Assembly (NCBI RefSeq): GCF_001594015.1
Contig: NZ_LTBC01000001.1
Span: forward strand, 248,001-312,000
DNA: 64,000 nt
Origin: Moorella mulderi DSM 14980
GTDB taxonomy: Bacteria > Bacillota > DSM-521 > Neomoorellales > Neomoorellaceae
Direction of reading: 5' to 3'
Part shown: positions 17,095-24,653 of the stretch, piece by piece
How the letters are laid out: each line of letters starts with the position of its first letter
Numbering within the stretch: the stretch's first letter is position 1
Notes under the pieces: generated by a model
What the model was told of the DNA's origin: nothing
Databases searched by the model: none
Seen by the model: only the letters and a program-made list of their open reading frames with translations
Made by a program: the position numbers and the translations under genes

Positions 17095-18243
17095 TTACCT
17101 GCAAGCCAGGTTGCCCGCCACCAGGGGCGGGGCAATTTGCGCCCGCAGGACCTTCAGGGCGCGGTCCAACTGCTCCCGGCCCTCCGTCACTTCAATATCA
17201 GGTATTAGCCCTTCCCCGTCAATAGCTTGACCGGCAGGAGTACGATAATATGCAGTAGTTAATTTTAAAGCGCCGCCGTTGCTCAAAGGAAAGATGGTCT
17301 GCAGTGCCCCTTTCCCGTAGGTCCGGGTTCCTATCAGAATGGCAGCGTGATTGGCCTGCAGGGCCCCGGCCAGGATCTCCGCCGCGCTGGCCGTACCACG
17401 GTCCACCAGGACCACCAGGGGCAGGTCCTGGCCCGGTCCCCGGGAACGGAGAATGGTAACCTTTTTATCCCGGCCCACCACCTGTACCACAGGTTTATCC
17501 GGGAGCAAAAACAGGGAAGCAATCTCCAGGGCAGCGTCCAGGTAGCCGCCGGGGTTGCCCCGGAGATCCAGGATAATTCCCCGGGCACCCCGGGCTTCCA
17601 GCTCCGCCAGCGCCGTTTCCACCTCCCCAGGCGCCCAGTAGGGGAAGGAGCGCAGGTAAAGGTAGCCTACCGGCCCGGCGAGCAGGCGGCTGCTGACCAC
17701 CGGTGGCCGGATTACCTCCCGGCGCAGGTAATAGCTCCGGCGACTGCCACTGCCGGGCAGGGTAACAGTCAGGTCCACATAGGTTCCCGGCTTACCGCTC
17801 AACAGCCGGCCTATCTCCTCCAGGGGCAAACCCTTGACCGGCCGGCCGTCCACGGCCAATAGCACCGAGCCGGGCACGACCCCCAACCGGGCGGCCGGCG
17901 AGCCGGGGACAGTGTTGCTGATTACCGCCTGACCCTCAAGATCCTGGAAAATAATCCCCACACCTGTATACTCATCATTCAGGGAAGAAGCAAAATCAGG
18001 TATATCTTCCGGGGCTATGTATTCACTGTAAGGATCGCCCAGGGATTCCACCAGGCCCTGAACGGCCCCTGCTTCCAGGGCTGCCCAGTTTAAAGGACCG
18101 GCATAATTTTTTTCCGTGAGAGAACGCACCTCGTCCAGGAGGGACCACCCCGGCGCCGCAGCCCGGGCTACAGCCAGATCCCCCAAGAAAAGGGCAAAAA
18201 ACGTCACCAGAAAGAAAACCCACCGCCGCACTTTCGGCATCAT
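17095..18243 (-). CDS. S41-family C-terminal processing peptidase
   Basis: This secreted or membrane-held serine protease cleaves proteins after recognising their C-termini. The order is a signal peptide (residues 1-29, ending AVARAA), a short N-terminal helical part, a PDZ domain around 90-165 (GVGIIFQDLEGQAVISN, PGSPAARLGV), and the S41 catalytic domain. The nucleophile lies in RGTASAAEILAGAL and the general-base lysine in GTRTYGKGALQ. Its length of 382 residues is typical for CtpA/CtpB. It is transcribed together with the hydroxy-acid oxidase gene downstream. Nothing links the two functionally. Confidence 0.9.
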   Translation of the reverse strand: MMPKVRRWVFFLVTFFALFLGDLAVARAAAPGWSLLDEVRSLTEKNYAGPLNWAALEAGAVQGLVESLGDPYSEYIAPEDIPDFASSLNDEYTGVGIIFQDLEGQAVISNTVPGSPAARLGVVPGSVLLAVDGRPVKGLPLEEIGRLLSGKPGTYVDLTVTLPGSGSRRSYYLRREVIRPPVVSSRLLAGPVGYLYLRSFPYWAPGEVETALAELEARGARGIILDLRGNPGGYLDAALEIASLFLLPDKPVVQVVGRDKKVTILRSRGPGQDLPLVVLVDRGTASAAEILAGALQANHAAILIGTRTYGKGALQTIFPLSNGGALKLTTAYYRTPAGQAIDGEGLIPDIEVTEGREQLDRALKVLRAQIAPPLVAGNLACR

Positions 18244-18365
18244 CCCGTCATTTCCCCTCTCCCGGTTTGATGTTGTTAACTATTTCGGTAGAGTAAACGT
18301 TTTTCCTGCTCCTATTCCTTATTGCATTGATCTTTTTCCCAGAAAATGCTAACATCAAGTAAAAT

Positions 18366-20159
18366 TTACTTATCCACCCTGGCGCCGAAGCGCTGCACGA
18401 GGATCTCCCGGACGGCCGCCACGTCGGCGTCGGTGAAGGTACCGGGATCGCGCTCCTTCGTCAGGGCGTAGGCCGCCGCCACCCCGGCGGCATCTCCCAG
18501 GACGCAACTATTGGGCAGGACCCGCAGCTCGGCCCAGGCCAGGGAGGAAATGCTGGTCGCGTAGCCGGGGATGAGCAAATTGGGCACCGGCCGGCTGAGG
18601 AGGGTGTTAAAGGGGATATAGACCGGGTTCTGCGGCCATCCGCCCGGCCCCGGCGTGGTCCGGGGATAATCGGGGCGCAAAAAAGGCGTCACCGGCCAGC
18701 GGTAGCGGCCATTGCTGCCTTTAAGGTCGCTGAAATGATAGGCATTGATATCCTGCCAGTAGAAGCCCAGGCCAATGCGGTTTACATAATTGCCAAGATC
18801 GTTGCCTTCCGCCGGGCCTGGCCCGGCGCCCTGGGTGGCCGCCGCGGTCAGGGCATAGTTGCTGTTCTCCGTCCCCGGTCCCGCTTCCCGGGGGTCGACC
18901 ACCGTATGCACGGTTTCCCGTAAGTATAGCATCCCCCCGGTGACCGGCCGGCCCTGTCCATCGCGTACCAGTTCTACCTTATCAAAACCCTCAAAACGGC
19001 GCAGCGCCCGGATAAAATCAGGGTTATCCAAAATCTCCCGCGCCTTATGCCAGGCCGTATCGGTATCCAGAGCGCCCGGAGCCATATCGCGAGGGTAAGG
19101 GTCATGCCCGCGGTCGCGGGCATTCGCCCGGCCGTCGACATTAAAGATGAGGAGGGCATTGACCCACCACTCCGGGCTCCCCGGGCCGTCCTGGGCGGCA
19201 TTAAGGGGCTTTAAGGCAAAGCCCAGGGGCCCGTACTTGTCGTTAAAGGCGGTAACCACCGGGTCGCTTATGTAAACTTCCCTGCCGCCATAGGCCCCCC
19301 AGGCACCCCGCTCCTGGCGGAAAGTCATATCCCGGTAACGGCCGGGCTGCACCCCGCGCACCTTAAACATGAGGGTAGCCACCTGCTGGCGGGGCAGCAG
19401 GATATCCCCATCGTCGCCGGGCCCCGGCCGGCCAGCCGCTATTCCTCCGGCGCCGGCAGTACCGCCTTGCAGCCGCAGGCTCTTAAGACGCCGCACCTCT
19501 TCCTTGCTGACCAGGTCCGCCGCCAAAAATTCAACGGGCCAGTCTTCCCGGCCCACCGTCACCCCGGCCTGGCTCAGGCGGCTGAGCCGCCCGTCTTCCG
19601 AAGCGTCGACAAAGATGGGCGCGGCCAGTATTAGGCGCTCTTCACCCCAGATTACCGTCCCGGCGGCATCCCTTTGCAGGCTTCGCAGGGCCAGGGCCTG
19701 GAGCCGCCCGCGCCCGTCCTTCCTGACGGCAGTTATATCCATGGCCCAGTAAGTATGGAGATTAGGCTGTTTGCCCAGGTCGGCGGCAATCCGTGCCGCC
19801 AGGTCAGCCGTGCGGTAAAATGGTCCCACAGCTTTAAACCAGTGGGCAAAAGAGCCCCCCTGCGCAAGCCTTCCATCCCGGAGCCAGTAGCGCACGTCCC
19901 AGAAGTTCTGGCCGCCCACCGTGGCCAGCCCGCCATACTCGCCCTCGGGGTAGGGAACCACCAGGACCACCGTTCTATCCGGTGCCGTTGCCGCCGCCTT
20001 CCAGGCCGCCGCGCAGCCGGCCAGGCCCCCGCCGTAAACGACGATATCCGTACGGACCGCAGGCGCCGCCAGGGGCCAGCCTTCCGGCCGGCTCCCCGTA
20101 CCGGTTAGAGTTAACATAAAACATAAAGCGAAAAAAAATAACAGTAACCTTTGCCCCAT
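18366..20159 (-). CDS. Secreted FAD-dependent oxidoreductase (FAD_oxidored family)
   Basis: This 597-residue flavoprotein has an N-terminal export signal (LLLFFFALCFMLTLTGT) and then the FAD-binding fold DIVVYGGGLAGCAAAWKAA. A later GDAAGVAAAYAL block closes the cofactor site. It resembles the FAD_oxidored (PF12831) proteins often called FAD-dependent oxidoreductases of unknown substrate. Its ATG overlaps the stop codon of hepT (TAATG), so as arranged it would be translated after the toxin gene, and no strong ribosome site is visible before it. The composition is GC-rich, unlike the AT-rich TA genes upstream, suggesting that the TA pair landed directly before it. Confidence 0.78.
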   Translation of the reverse strand: MGQRLLLFFFALCFMLTLTGTGSRPEGWPLAAPAVRTDIVVYGGGLAGCAAAWKAAATAPDRTVVLVVPYPEGEYGGLATVGGQNFWDVRYWLRDGRLAQGGSFAHWFKAVGPFYRTADLAARIAADLGKQPNLHTYWAMDITAVRKDGRGRLQALALRSLQRDAAGTVIWGEERLILAAPIFVDASEDGRLSRLSQAGVTVGREDWPVEFLAADLVSKEEVRRLKSLRLQGGTAGAGGIAAGRPGPGDDGDILLPRQQVATLMFKVRGVQPGRYRDMTFRQERGAWGAYGGREVYISDPVVTAFNDKYGPLGFALKPLNAAQDGPGSPEWWVNALLIFNVDGRANARDRGHDPYPRDMAPGALDTDTAWHKAREILDNPDFIRALRRFEGFDKVELVRDGQGRPVTGGMLYLRETVHTVVDPREAGPGTENSNYALTAAATQGAGPGPAEGNDLGNYVNRIGLGFYWQDINAYHFSDLKGSNGRYRWPVTPFLRPDYPRTTPGPGGWPQNPVYIPFNTLLSRPVPNLLIPGYATSISSLAWAELRVLPNSCVLGDAAGVAAAYALTKERDPGTFTDADVAAVREILVQRFGARVDK

Positions 20160-20581
20160 TAGCTAATACCCAATAGTTTTTTTATGGTTAACATAAAATG
20201 CTTTAAATCACCGTGATCACGTTTTAATATTCCCCAGATGATCTCAGCATCAAGTCGAGCATAATCATGGACAATAATGTTACGAAATTGGGCCATCTTC
20301 ATAAGTTTTTTAGCCAGTTCCTCGGGCAGGTAGCCGGCTTCACCTAAAACAGCAAAAATATCTTTATTATCCCGTGGCTCCCTTAATCCCTCATCGGAAA
20401 TAATGTGGCTGGCAATATCAATGCAGCTTTCTACAGCCAGATGTAAAGTCCGTTCAACATACCGGCGCAGCCGTTTATCGGCCAGGAAGTCTTTTAAGCC
20501 GATTTCCTTTTCTGCCTCCAGGTCGGCTATATACTCACTTAACAAAGCCAGGCGGTGTCTTATAACTTCGATATCAACCAT
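20159..20581 (-). CDS. hepT: HepT-type HEPN ribonuclease toxin
   Basis: This is the toxin half of a MntA/HepT (type VII) module. The 140-residue all-helical HEPN protein carries the RNase motif R-x4-H-x-Y as RNIIVHDY near residue 110. It would cleave RNA unless AMPylated on the motif tyrosine by its partner. ATG 20581 begins one base after the mntA stop codon (TAATATG), so the two are translationally coupled. Codon use is AT-rich compared with the genes downstream. The 3' end overlaps the ATG of the secreted FAD oxidoreductase by one base. Confidence 0.88.
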   Translation of the reverse strand: MVDIEVIRHRLALLSEYIADLEAEKEIGLKDFLADKRLRRYVERTLHLAVESCIDIASHIISDEGLREPRDNKDIFAVLGEAGYLPEELAKKLMKMAQFRNIIVHDYARLDAEIIWGILKRDHGDLKHFMLTIKKLLGIS

Positions 20582-20582
20582 A

Positions 20583-21032
20583 TTAGCCACTCTCCAGGAT
20601 TTTAGCGATAATTTTTTTATGTCGTCTCTGAAGAAGGGGTTGCAGGTCAAAATAAGTGCGCCTGGACCAAACTTCAAACGCCACCCTGTAACGGGGATCT
20701 TTATCGACCAGTAAAATTCCGTCCTTTAAGATCTGGTGTTGCAGCAGTAAAGGTGCCGCCTGAATGTCAATGACATCTACCTTTTTTCCCGTTACCCTTT
20801 CCAGATCAATAATTATTTCCAGCCGGCGGTCAAAACGCTGCAATTTCTCTTCACTGCCGGCAAATAACACGGCCACGTCGATATCACTGCGCTCCCGACC
20901 GGTCCCCCGGGCACGGGATCCAAAAAGGTAGGCCGCCACCACATCCTGGCAGCGATTGAGATACCCGGTTAGAGCATCAGCTACCGCTTTATTTAAGCGC
21001 GCTTCGGCCGGCAAATATTTGGGGGAAGTCAA
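20583..21032 (-). CDS. mntA: MntA-type nucleotidyltransferase antitoxin
   Basis: This minimal nucleotidyltransferase of about 149 residues carries the GS-x10-DxD motif as GSRARGTGRERSDIDVAV. In known MntA/HepT pairs this enzyme adds AMP groups to HepT and silences it. The TTG at 21032 is chosen because AGGAAGGTGGAG sits just upstream; a GTG at 21059 would add nine residues and is also possible. The longer start would lie at the junction with a plus-strand ATPase gene remnant. It directly precedes hepT. Confidence 0.85.
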   Translation of the reverse strand: MTSPKYLPAEARLNKAVADALTGYLNRCQDVVAAYLFGSRARGTGRERSDIDVAVLFAGSEEKLQRFDRRLEIIIDLERVTGKKVDVIDIQAAPLLLQHQILKDGILLVDKDPRYRVAFEVWSRRTYFDLQPLLQRRHKKIIAKILESG

Positions 21033-21049
21033 AATCTCCACCTTCCTGC

Positions 21050-21302
21050 AGCCACACACTTACATCACCTTGACCAGGAGAAGCTCTCTCTGGCGGAGCG
21101 CTTCGCCCTTACCGTCATCTTCCCCAGCCCGGACCAAGAGCAGTACCTGGCCATTGTAGGCGAGCTGGCCCGCAAAGCCGGCCTGCAAATAGAACCAGCC
21201 GAGCTGCGCCGCCGCGCCCTGCAGTGGGCCCTCTACCAGAACGGCACATCCGGCCGCACCGCCCGGCAGTTCGTCGATTACCTCCGGGGAGAGCTGGAAT
21301 AA
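21050..21302 (+). pseudogene. 3' remnant of a DUF815-type AAA ATPase gene
   Basis: On the plus strand an open frame without a start codon reads LDQEKLSLAERFALTVIFPS, continues through EQYLAIVGELARKAGL and ends SGRTARQFVDYLRGELE then TAA at 21300. This is the C-terminal end of the DUF815 (PF05673) ATPase family. Walker motifs and the entire N-terminal part are missing. The remnant is GC-rich core-like DNA wedged between two AT-richer TA modules on the other strand, so the modules probably inserted into or replaced this gene. Confidence 0.75.
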
Positions 21303-21309
21303 GAATTGG

Positions 21310-21837
21310 TTATACCTCGCTGCTACTGTCAAGCCCGAGGATCCGGCGCATTCTAAGGGTAAAAAGATGGAGGTCCTTCTTAAAATCACCGGCCAGCTCC
21401 GGCAATCCCTCCAGGAGCTGGCGAATTTTTGCCGGGTCCAGGCTAAAACCATAAATGTTACGGAAAGCGTGCCTGAAAGCCCGGAGTTCATCCAGGCTCC
21501 GGGCTGTCTTACCGGCAAGCAACGCCGGGCGTAAGCCCGGCACTTCCAGGGTCATTTGGTCCAACAACTCTTTATGCCATTGCTCGCCGGCAGGGACGGA
21601 ACAGTCAATATCCCTGGCTATTATTCTAAAAATCTTTTCTATAGCCGTATAGTAGTCATGCAAGATGGAACCTATAATCCGCAGGGAGGCTTCATCGGCG
21701 AGGCTGAAACCTCCCAGGGAATCGGCTTGAATCCTGGGGAATAAATTGTGCCGCGCCAGTTCCCTTTCCAGCCTTTCCAGGTTGGCTACTTCTTTATGAA
21801 TACGGGCTTCCAGCAGGAGGTATTTTTCAGGGATCAA
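21310..21837 (-). CDS. HepT-like ribonuclease toxin candidate
   Basis: This 175-residue helical protein lies directly after a small nucleotidyltransferase gene and overlaps it by four bases (TTGA). The segment ELRAFRHAFRNIYGF at about residue 130 matches the R-x-x-x-H region of HepT-like (PF20797-type) HEPN proteins. TTG 21837 has AAGGGGTGG upstream. With its partner it forms a second nucleotidyltransferase/HEPN pair, distinct in sequence from mntA/hepT 1 kb away. A decayed copy of its 3' half occurs at 23680-23875. Confidence 0.78.
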   Translation of the reverse strand: MIPEKYLLLEARIHKEVANLERLERELARHNLFPRIQADSLGGFSLADEASLRIIGSILHDYYTAIEKIFRIIARDIDCSVPAGEQWHKELLDQMTLEVPGLRPALLAGKTARSLDELRAFRHAFRNIYGFSLDPAKIRQLLEGLPELAGDFKKDLHLFTLRMRRILGLDSSSEV

Positions 21838-22178
21838 ATTTCCACCCCTTCCCGGGCGACTTCTTCCTGTAAAGATGGCAGGGCGTCCTCCGCGCACACT
21901 ATGCTGACCTCAAAGGGCGCTGCCAGGCGCCCGGCCCGGGCCAGCATCTGCCAGTAGGAGCCTGTAAAGCCCTTGATAAAGAGATCAATATCGGACGTTT
22001 CCCGAAAATCACCCCGCGCCAGGGAGCCATAGAGGATAACCTCCTGCACACCGTAAACGTCTCGCAAAAAGGAGGCTACTTCCCGGGCCTTCTGCCAGGC
22101 CAGGGCCCGGCGCTTATCTAACTCTTCCTGGCGTTTCATGTCAAGAAGCCGCTTTAACCGGACAAATTCTTGTGTCAT
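21834..22178 (-). CDS. MntA-like nucleotidyltransferase
   Basis: This 114-residue protein has the motif GSLARGDFRETSDIDLFI, the minimal nucleotidyltransferase signature GS-x10-DxD. The N-terminus is a charged helix (LLDMKRQEELDKRRALAW). It is the expected antitoxin of the HepT-like gene that overlaps its 3' end. A repeat of its first bases (the complement of TTCTTGTGTCATA) appears beside the decayed copy near 23840. Confidence 0.82.
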   Translation of the reverse strand: MTQEFVRLKRLLDMKRQEELDKRRALAWQKAREVASFLRDVYGVQEVILYGSLARGDFRETSDIDLFIKGFTGSYWQMLARAGRLAAPFEVSIVCAEDALPSLQEEVAREGVEI

Positions 22179-22508
22179 ACTATCCTCTCCAGCGAGTTCC
22201 TGAAAGATAATGGCATCCCCTTCACAGGCTTAAAATCTATACCCAGGCACATGGATTCGGCATGAAAGAATGATATCATGAAAGAATGATCTATATCTGA
22301 TGCTACCAAATTTCCAGAGCAGCAGTCAACCAAAAAAAGTAAAGGCCGCGCCTTTTTATTGGTGCGGCCTCAAACCGGGCCGGGATTGTCCCCTTGGGAA
22401 ATCGCCGGGGCGGACTGAGAAAGAGGTTCCCCATCTCACCCGGGTCGGCATTAGAATCGTCGCCACCCGCTCCCGCTGGGCACCGTTTAAGCCCTGCCCG
22501 TACTAACC
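22179..22508. other. Intergenic region with a terminator and short direct repeats
   Basis: No gene is supported here. The direct repeat CATGAAAGAATGAT occurs twice between 22260 and 22290, and a terminator lies at 22331-22369. The rest is GC-rich sequence without a recognisable product. Confidence 0.5.
22331..22369 (-). terminator. Terminator downstream of the hlyD remnant
   Basis: GGCCGCGCC and GGTGCGGCC form a 9-bp stem with one G-T pair around an 8-base loop. On the minus strand it is followed by CTTTACTTTTTTT. It probably ended the ancestral hlyD transcript. Confidence 0.75.
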
Positions 22509-22930
22509 TTACTCCACCTTTACGGCCATGCCGTCCTGCAGCACGCCCACGTTGGTTACGGCCCCCTGCTCGCCGGCCTGCAGGCCCTTAAGTACCATCA
22601 CCTGCTCCTCGTTCTTTAAACCCAGGGTTACCGGCCGCCGCTCTACCGTACCGTTTTTGACCACAAAGACATAATCCTGGCCGCCGTCCGTACGCACGGC
22701 AGCAAGGGGCACAACTACGCCCTCCGGGGCCGCCAGTTTAAATGCGGCGCGGGCCGTCATGCCGGCCTTCAGCTCGCCCGGGTTGGCCAGGCTGATCTCT
22801 ACCGGGAAACGCTGTCCCGTAGCCGCCGCTCCCAGGGCCTGGGGGTTGATGGCGCTTGAAGTAGGGTAGATTCCAGGTTCAGCCGGCCCAGGACCTGCCC
22901 GGCTTTAGCCTCATCGCCTTCCTGGACGGG
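22509..22930 (-). pseudogene. Mosaic remnant of HlyD/EmrA-type adaptor genes
   Basis: The 3' 300 bases encode the C-terminus of a HlyD-family adaptor that differs at only three of 83 residues from the end of the intact gene at 24654-25850. Upstream of about 22815 the similarity switches to the EmrA-like gene at 25885-26580: the minus strand encodes SSAINPQALG and, before it, KAGQVLGR. The two parts are joined as SAINPQALGAAATGQRFPVE. No start codon or signal peptide is left. The piece therefore derives from a copy of the emrA-hlyD pair in which a deletion fused the two genes. Confidence 0.85.
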
Positions 22931-22951
22931 AGGGAAAATATGCTCAAATGT

Positions 22952-23353
22952 TTATTTTTCTTCATGCTGTTCGGTAAGGGATAAAGCCCATTGGTAAACT
23001 TCCTGGGCGAGAGAGACTGCCTGTTTGTATTCTGCTTCATCTATTGGTTCCCAGTCTCCCGGGTAACGGGTCGTTACAGCGTAATCAGTTAGTATTGCAG
23101 CTTCCTTAAGGCTTTCAGTAACTTGCCCTACCCCCGCTTCTTCAATTAACTTTAAAAGGTATCCAATAGAATGTGTTTTTGGGATATCAATCTTAAAAAA
23201 GGCCATTATACCTTTAAGAGCTTTCTCGGCTGCTTGCTGGGCGTCAAAACAAAGATCTTCGTATAGAATATCAGGTGTTTACCTGCCCAGTTTTGCCCTG
23301 GCGAGATTGCTTTTTGCTTTTTTTAACCACAGCCGCCATAATTCATCGCTCAT
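22952..23353 (-). pseudogene. HEPN-domain gene interrupted by an in-frame stop
   Basis: Starting at ATG 23353 the frame reads MSDELWRLWLKKAKSNLARA, hits TAA at codon 25 (23279-23281), and continues TPDILYEDLCFDAQQAAEKA to a stop at 22952. Ignoring the stop gives a 133-residue HEPN protein (PF05168-like) with the typical LCFDAQQAAEKALK block and the C-terminal TDYAVTTRYPGDWEPI block. The ATG lies inside the end of the upstream nucleotidyltransferase gene (11-base overlap), the usual arrangement of such pairs. A downstream ATG gives an 84-residue C-terminal piece. One base change would restore it, so the loss looks recent. Confidence 0.82.
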
Positions 23354-23648
23354 AAACTACCAACCCTTTGGCAGCCTCAGCATAAACCAACCCCTGTGAA
23401 GTCTGGTACCTTTCTATTTTTTCCGGAGTATCTACAAGTATATCTACAGCCGCAGGAACATCGACCAGGTTTTTATAAAGCTGTTGAGCCAAAGCGCGGC
23501 GATTATTTATTCCGCTCTTCAGCACCAGGAGATCATAATCACTATTAAATCCTGCTTTCCCTTTACTTCTGGACCCAAAAAGGATTATTTTGTCGGGATT
23601 TACGGTCTTCACTATTCTGTCTACTACGTCCTTAAGAACTTCTTCCAA
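23343..23648 (-). CDS. MntA-like nucleotidyltransferase (partner of the broken HEPN gene)
   Basis: This 101-residue minimal nucleotidyltransferase has GSRSKGKAGFNSDYDLLV, again GS-x10-DxD. It starts MEEVLKDVVDRIVKTVNPDK after GGGGAGGAAAATTCC. It is the third nucleotidyltransferase of this kind within 3 kb. Its partner HEPN gene is interrupted, so it may act on nothing now, or on one of the neighbouring HEPN proteins. Confidence 0.85.
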   Translation of the reverse strand: MEEVLKDVVDRIVKTVNPDKIILFGSRSKGKAGFNSDYDLLVLKSGINNRRALAQQLYKNLVDVPAAVDILVDTPEKIERYQTSQGLVYAEAAKGLVVYER

Positions 23649-23669
23649 GGAATTTTCCTCCCCTTGTTC

Positions 23670-23875
23670 AAACTTTACTCTTCAATGCAGGTCCTTCTTA
23701 AAATACCGGCCAGATCCGGCAATCCCTCCATGAGCTGGCGGATTTTATCCGGGTCGAGGCTAAAACCATAAATGTTACGGAAAACGTGCCTGAAGGCAAC
23801 TCTTTATGCCATTGCTCGCCGGCAGGGACGGAACAAGATTCTTGTGTCATATTGTCCTCTCCGGGGGGGGCCTGA
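23670..23875 (-). pseudogene. Decayed copy of the HepT-like/nucleotidyltransferase module
   Basis: The DNA closely follows 21365-21480, including CTAAAACCATAAATGTTACGG, then skips to CAACTCTTTATGCCATTGCT (21567 region), and then to the start of the nucleotidyltransferase gene (TCTTGTGTCATA, 22170 region). The copy thus keeps three pieces of the module with two internal deletions and no usable frame. Confidence 0.85.
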
Positions 23876-23882
23876 AAGATAC

Positions 23883-24233
23883 CTAATCACTTATTTGTCT
23901 CTTAATGAACATCAATACCGCACTGAGATCTATCTCTAATGATGGTTTTACTCTTTCTGGTGAACCTATATGCTTATGATGAGGAAAGGTGGCAAACTGG
24001 TGCCAGTGCGGGGCATTGTCCCAGCGAATAATAAGTTTTCCATATCTATCTACCCAGTGATATGAATACTTCCGTTCAGAGCCAAAACTATAATCTTTTA
24101 TAAAAAGCTTGCTCCCATCGATAAAAGTAATGGTTGCTTTTAAACGCTTACGATTGGTTTCCCGTTCAAAAAGTTCAACCACATAAGTCTTAATAATGCT
24201 CCGAAAGGCTTTAAGGACATTAAGCATCCTCAA
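23883..24233 (-). CDS. TumE-family toxin (DUF6516)
   Basis: This 116-residue protein resembles the toxin half of TumE/TumA-type modules (DUF6516). The middle contains TITFIDGSKLFIKDYSFGSE followed by KYSYHWVDRYGKLIIRWDNAPHW, the characteristic sheet with conserved Tyr-His-Trp and Asn-x-Pro-His residues, then FPHHKH. It overlaps the upstream antitoxin-like gene by 14 bases. The mechanism of these toxins is not settled from sequence. Confidence 0.72.
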   Translation of the reverse strand: MRMLNVLKAFRSIIKTYVVELFERETNRKRLKATITFIDGSKLFIKDYSFGSERKYSYHWVDRYGKLIIRWDNAPHWHQFATFPHHKHIGSPERVKPSLEIDLSAVLMFIKRQISD

Positions 24234-24540
24234 TCTCCTTTTTCTGGCGCATTAAATCTTCCAGTGTTTCCTTTGCAAACCGCCAGTCCAGGAGATCGTC
24301 CTCATGTTCGAAATCCTCGCCACTATTTTCATGAACCATGGCAGCAAACTTTTCAAAAGTCATACCATACTTTTTTTCGTAGTATGAGCATTCGGCTCGA
24401 TAGCGGTTTATCTTGCTTAAAATTAGGAGTAAAGCCTGCTCCTTTAAGGCTTCCCTCTCATTGGCAAACCCCATATTCCTAAGCACAGGACCTACCTTGC
24501 GTAAAAAATCGGCATCAAGATTAGCCCTTTCCTCATACAT
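24220..24540 (-). CDS. TumA-like antitoxin
   Basis: This 106-residue helical protein ends in an acidic tail. Its segment SYYEKKYGMTFEKFAAMV followed by DDLLDWRFAKETLEDL is shared with the 95-residue protein at 30095-30382 (YFERKYGMVTEAFYQDFI, then DFFEWKATKDMLDEL). Both sit directly before TumE-like sequences, which fits the antitoxin role. ATG 24540 has GAGGGGATGGTG upstream. DNA-binding motifs are not evident. Confidence 0.7.
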   Translation of the reverse strand: MYEERANLDADFLRKVGPVLRNMGFANEREALKEQALLLILSKINRYRAECSYYEKKYGMTFEKFAAMVHENSGEDFEHEDDLLDWRFAKETLEDLMRQKKEIEDA

Positions 24541-24653
24541 AAAATCACCATCCCCTCTCTTGACCGAAAATATCTCTATATATTATTAGTATGCCTTTAT
24601 TTTACATCCTATCATTAGCCAATTGTCCCGTCAATCCTGGCCGGGCCAATGCG

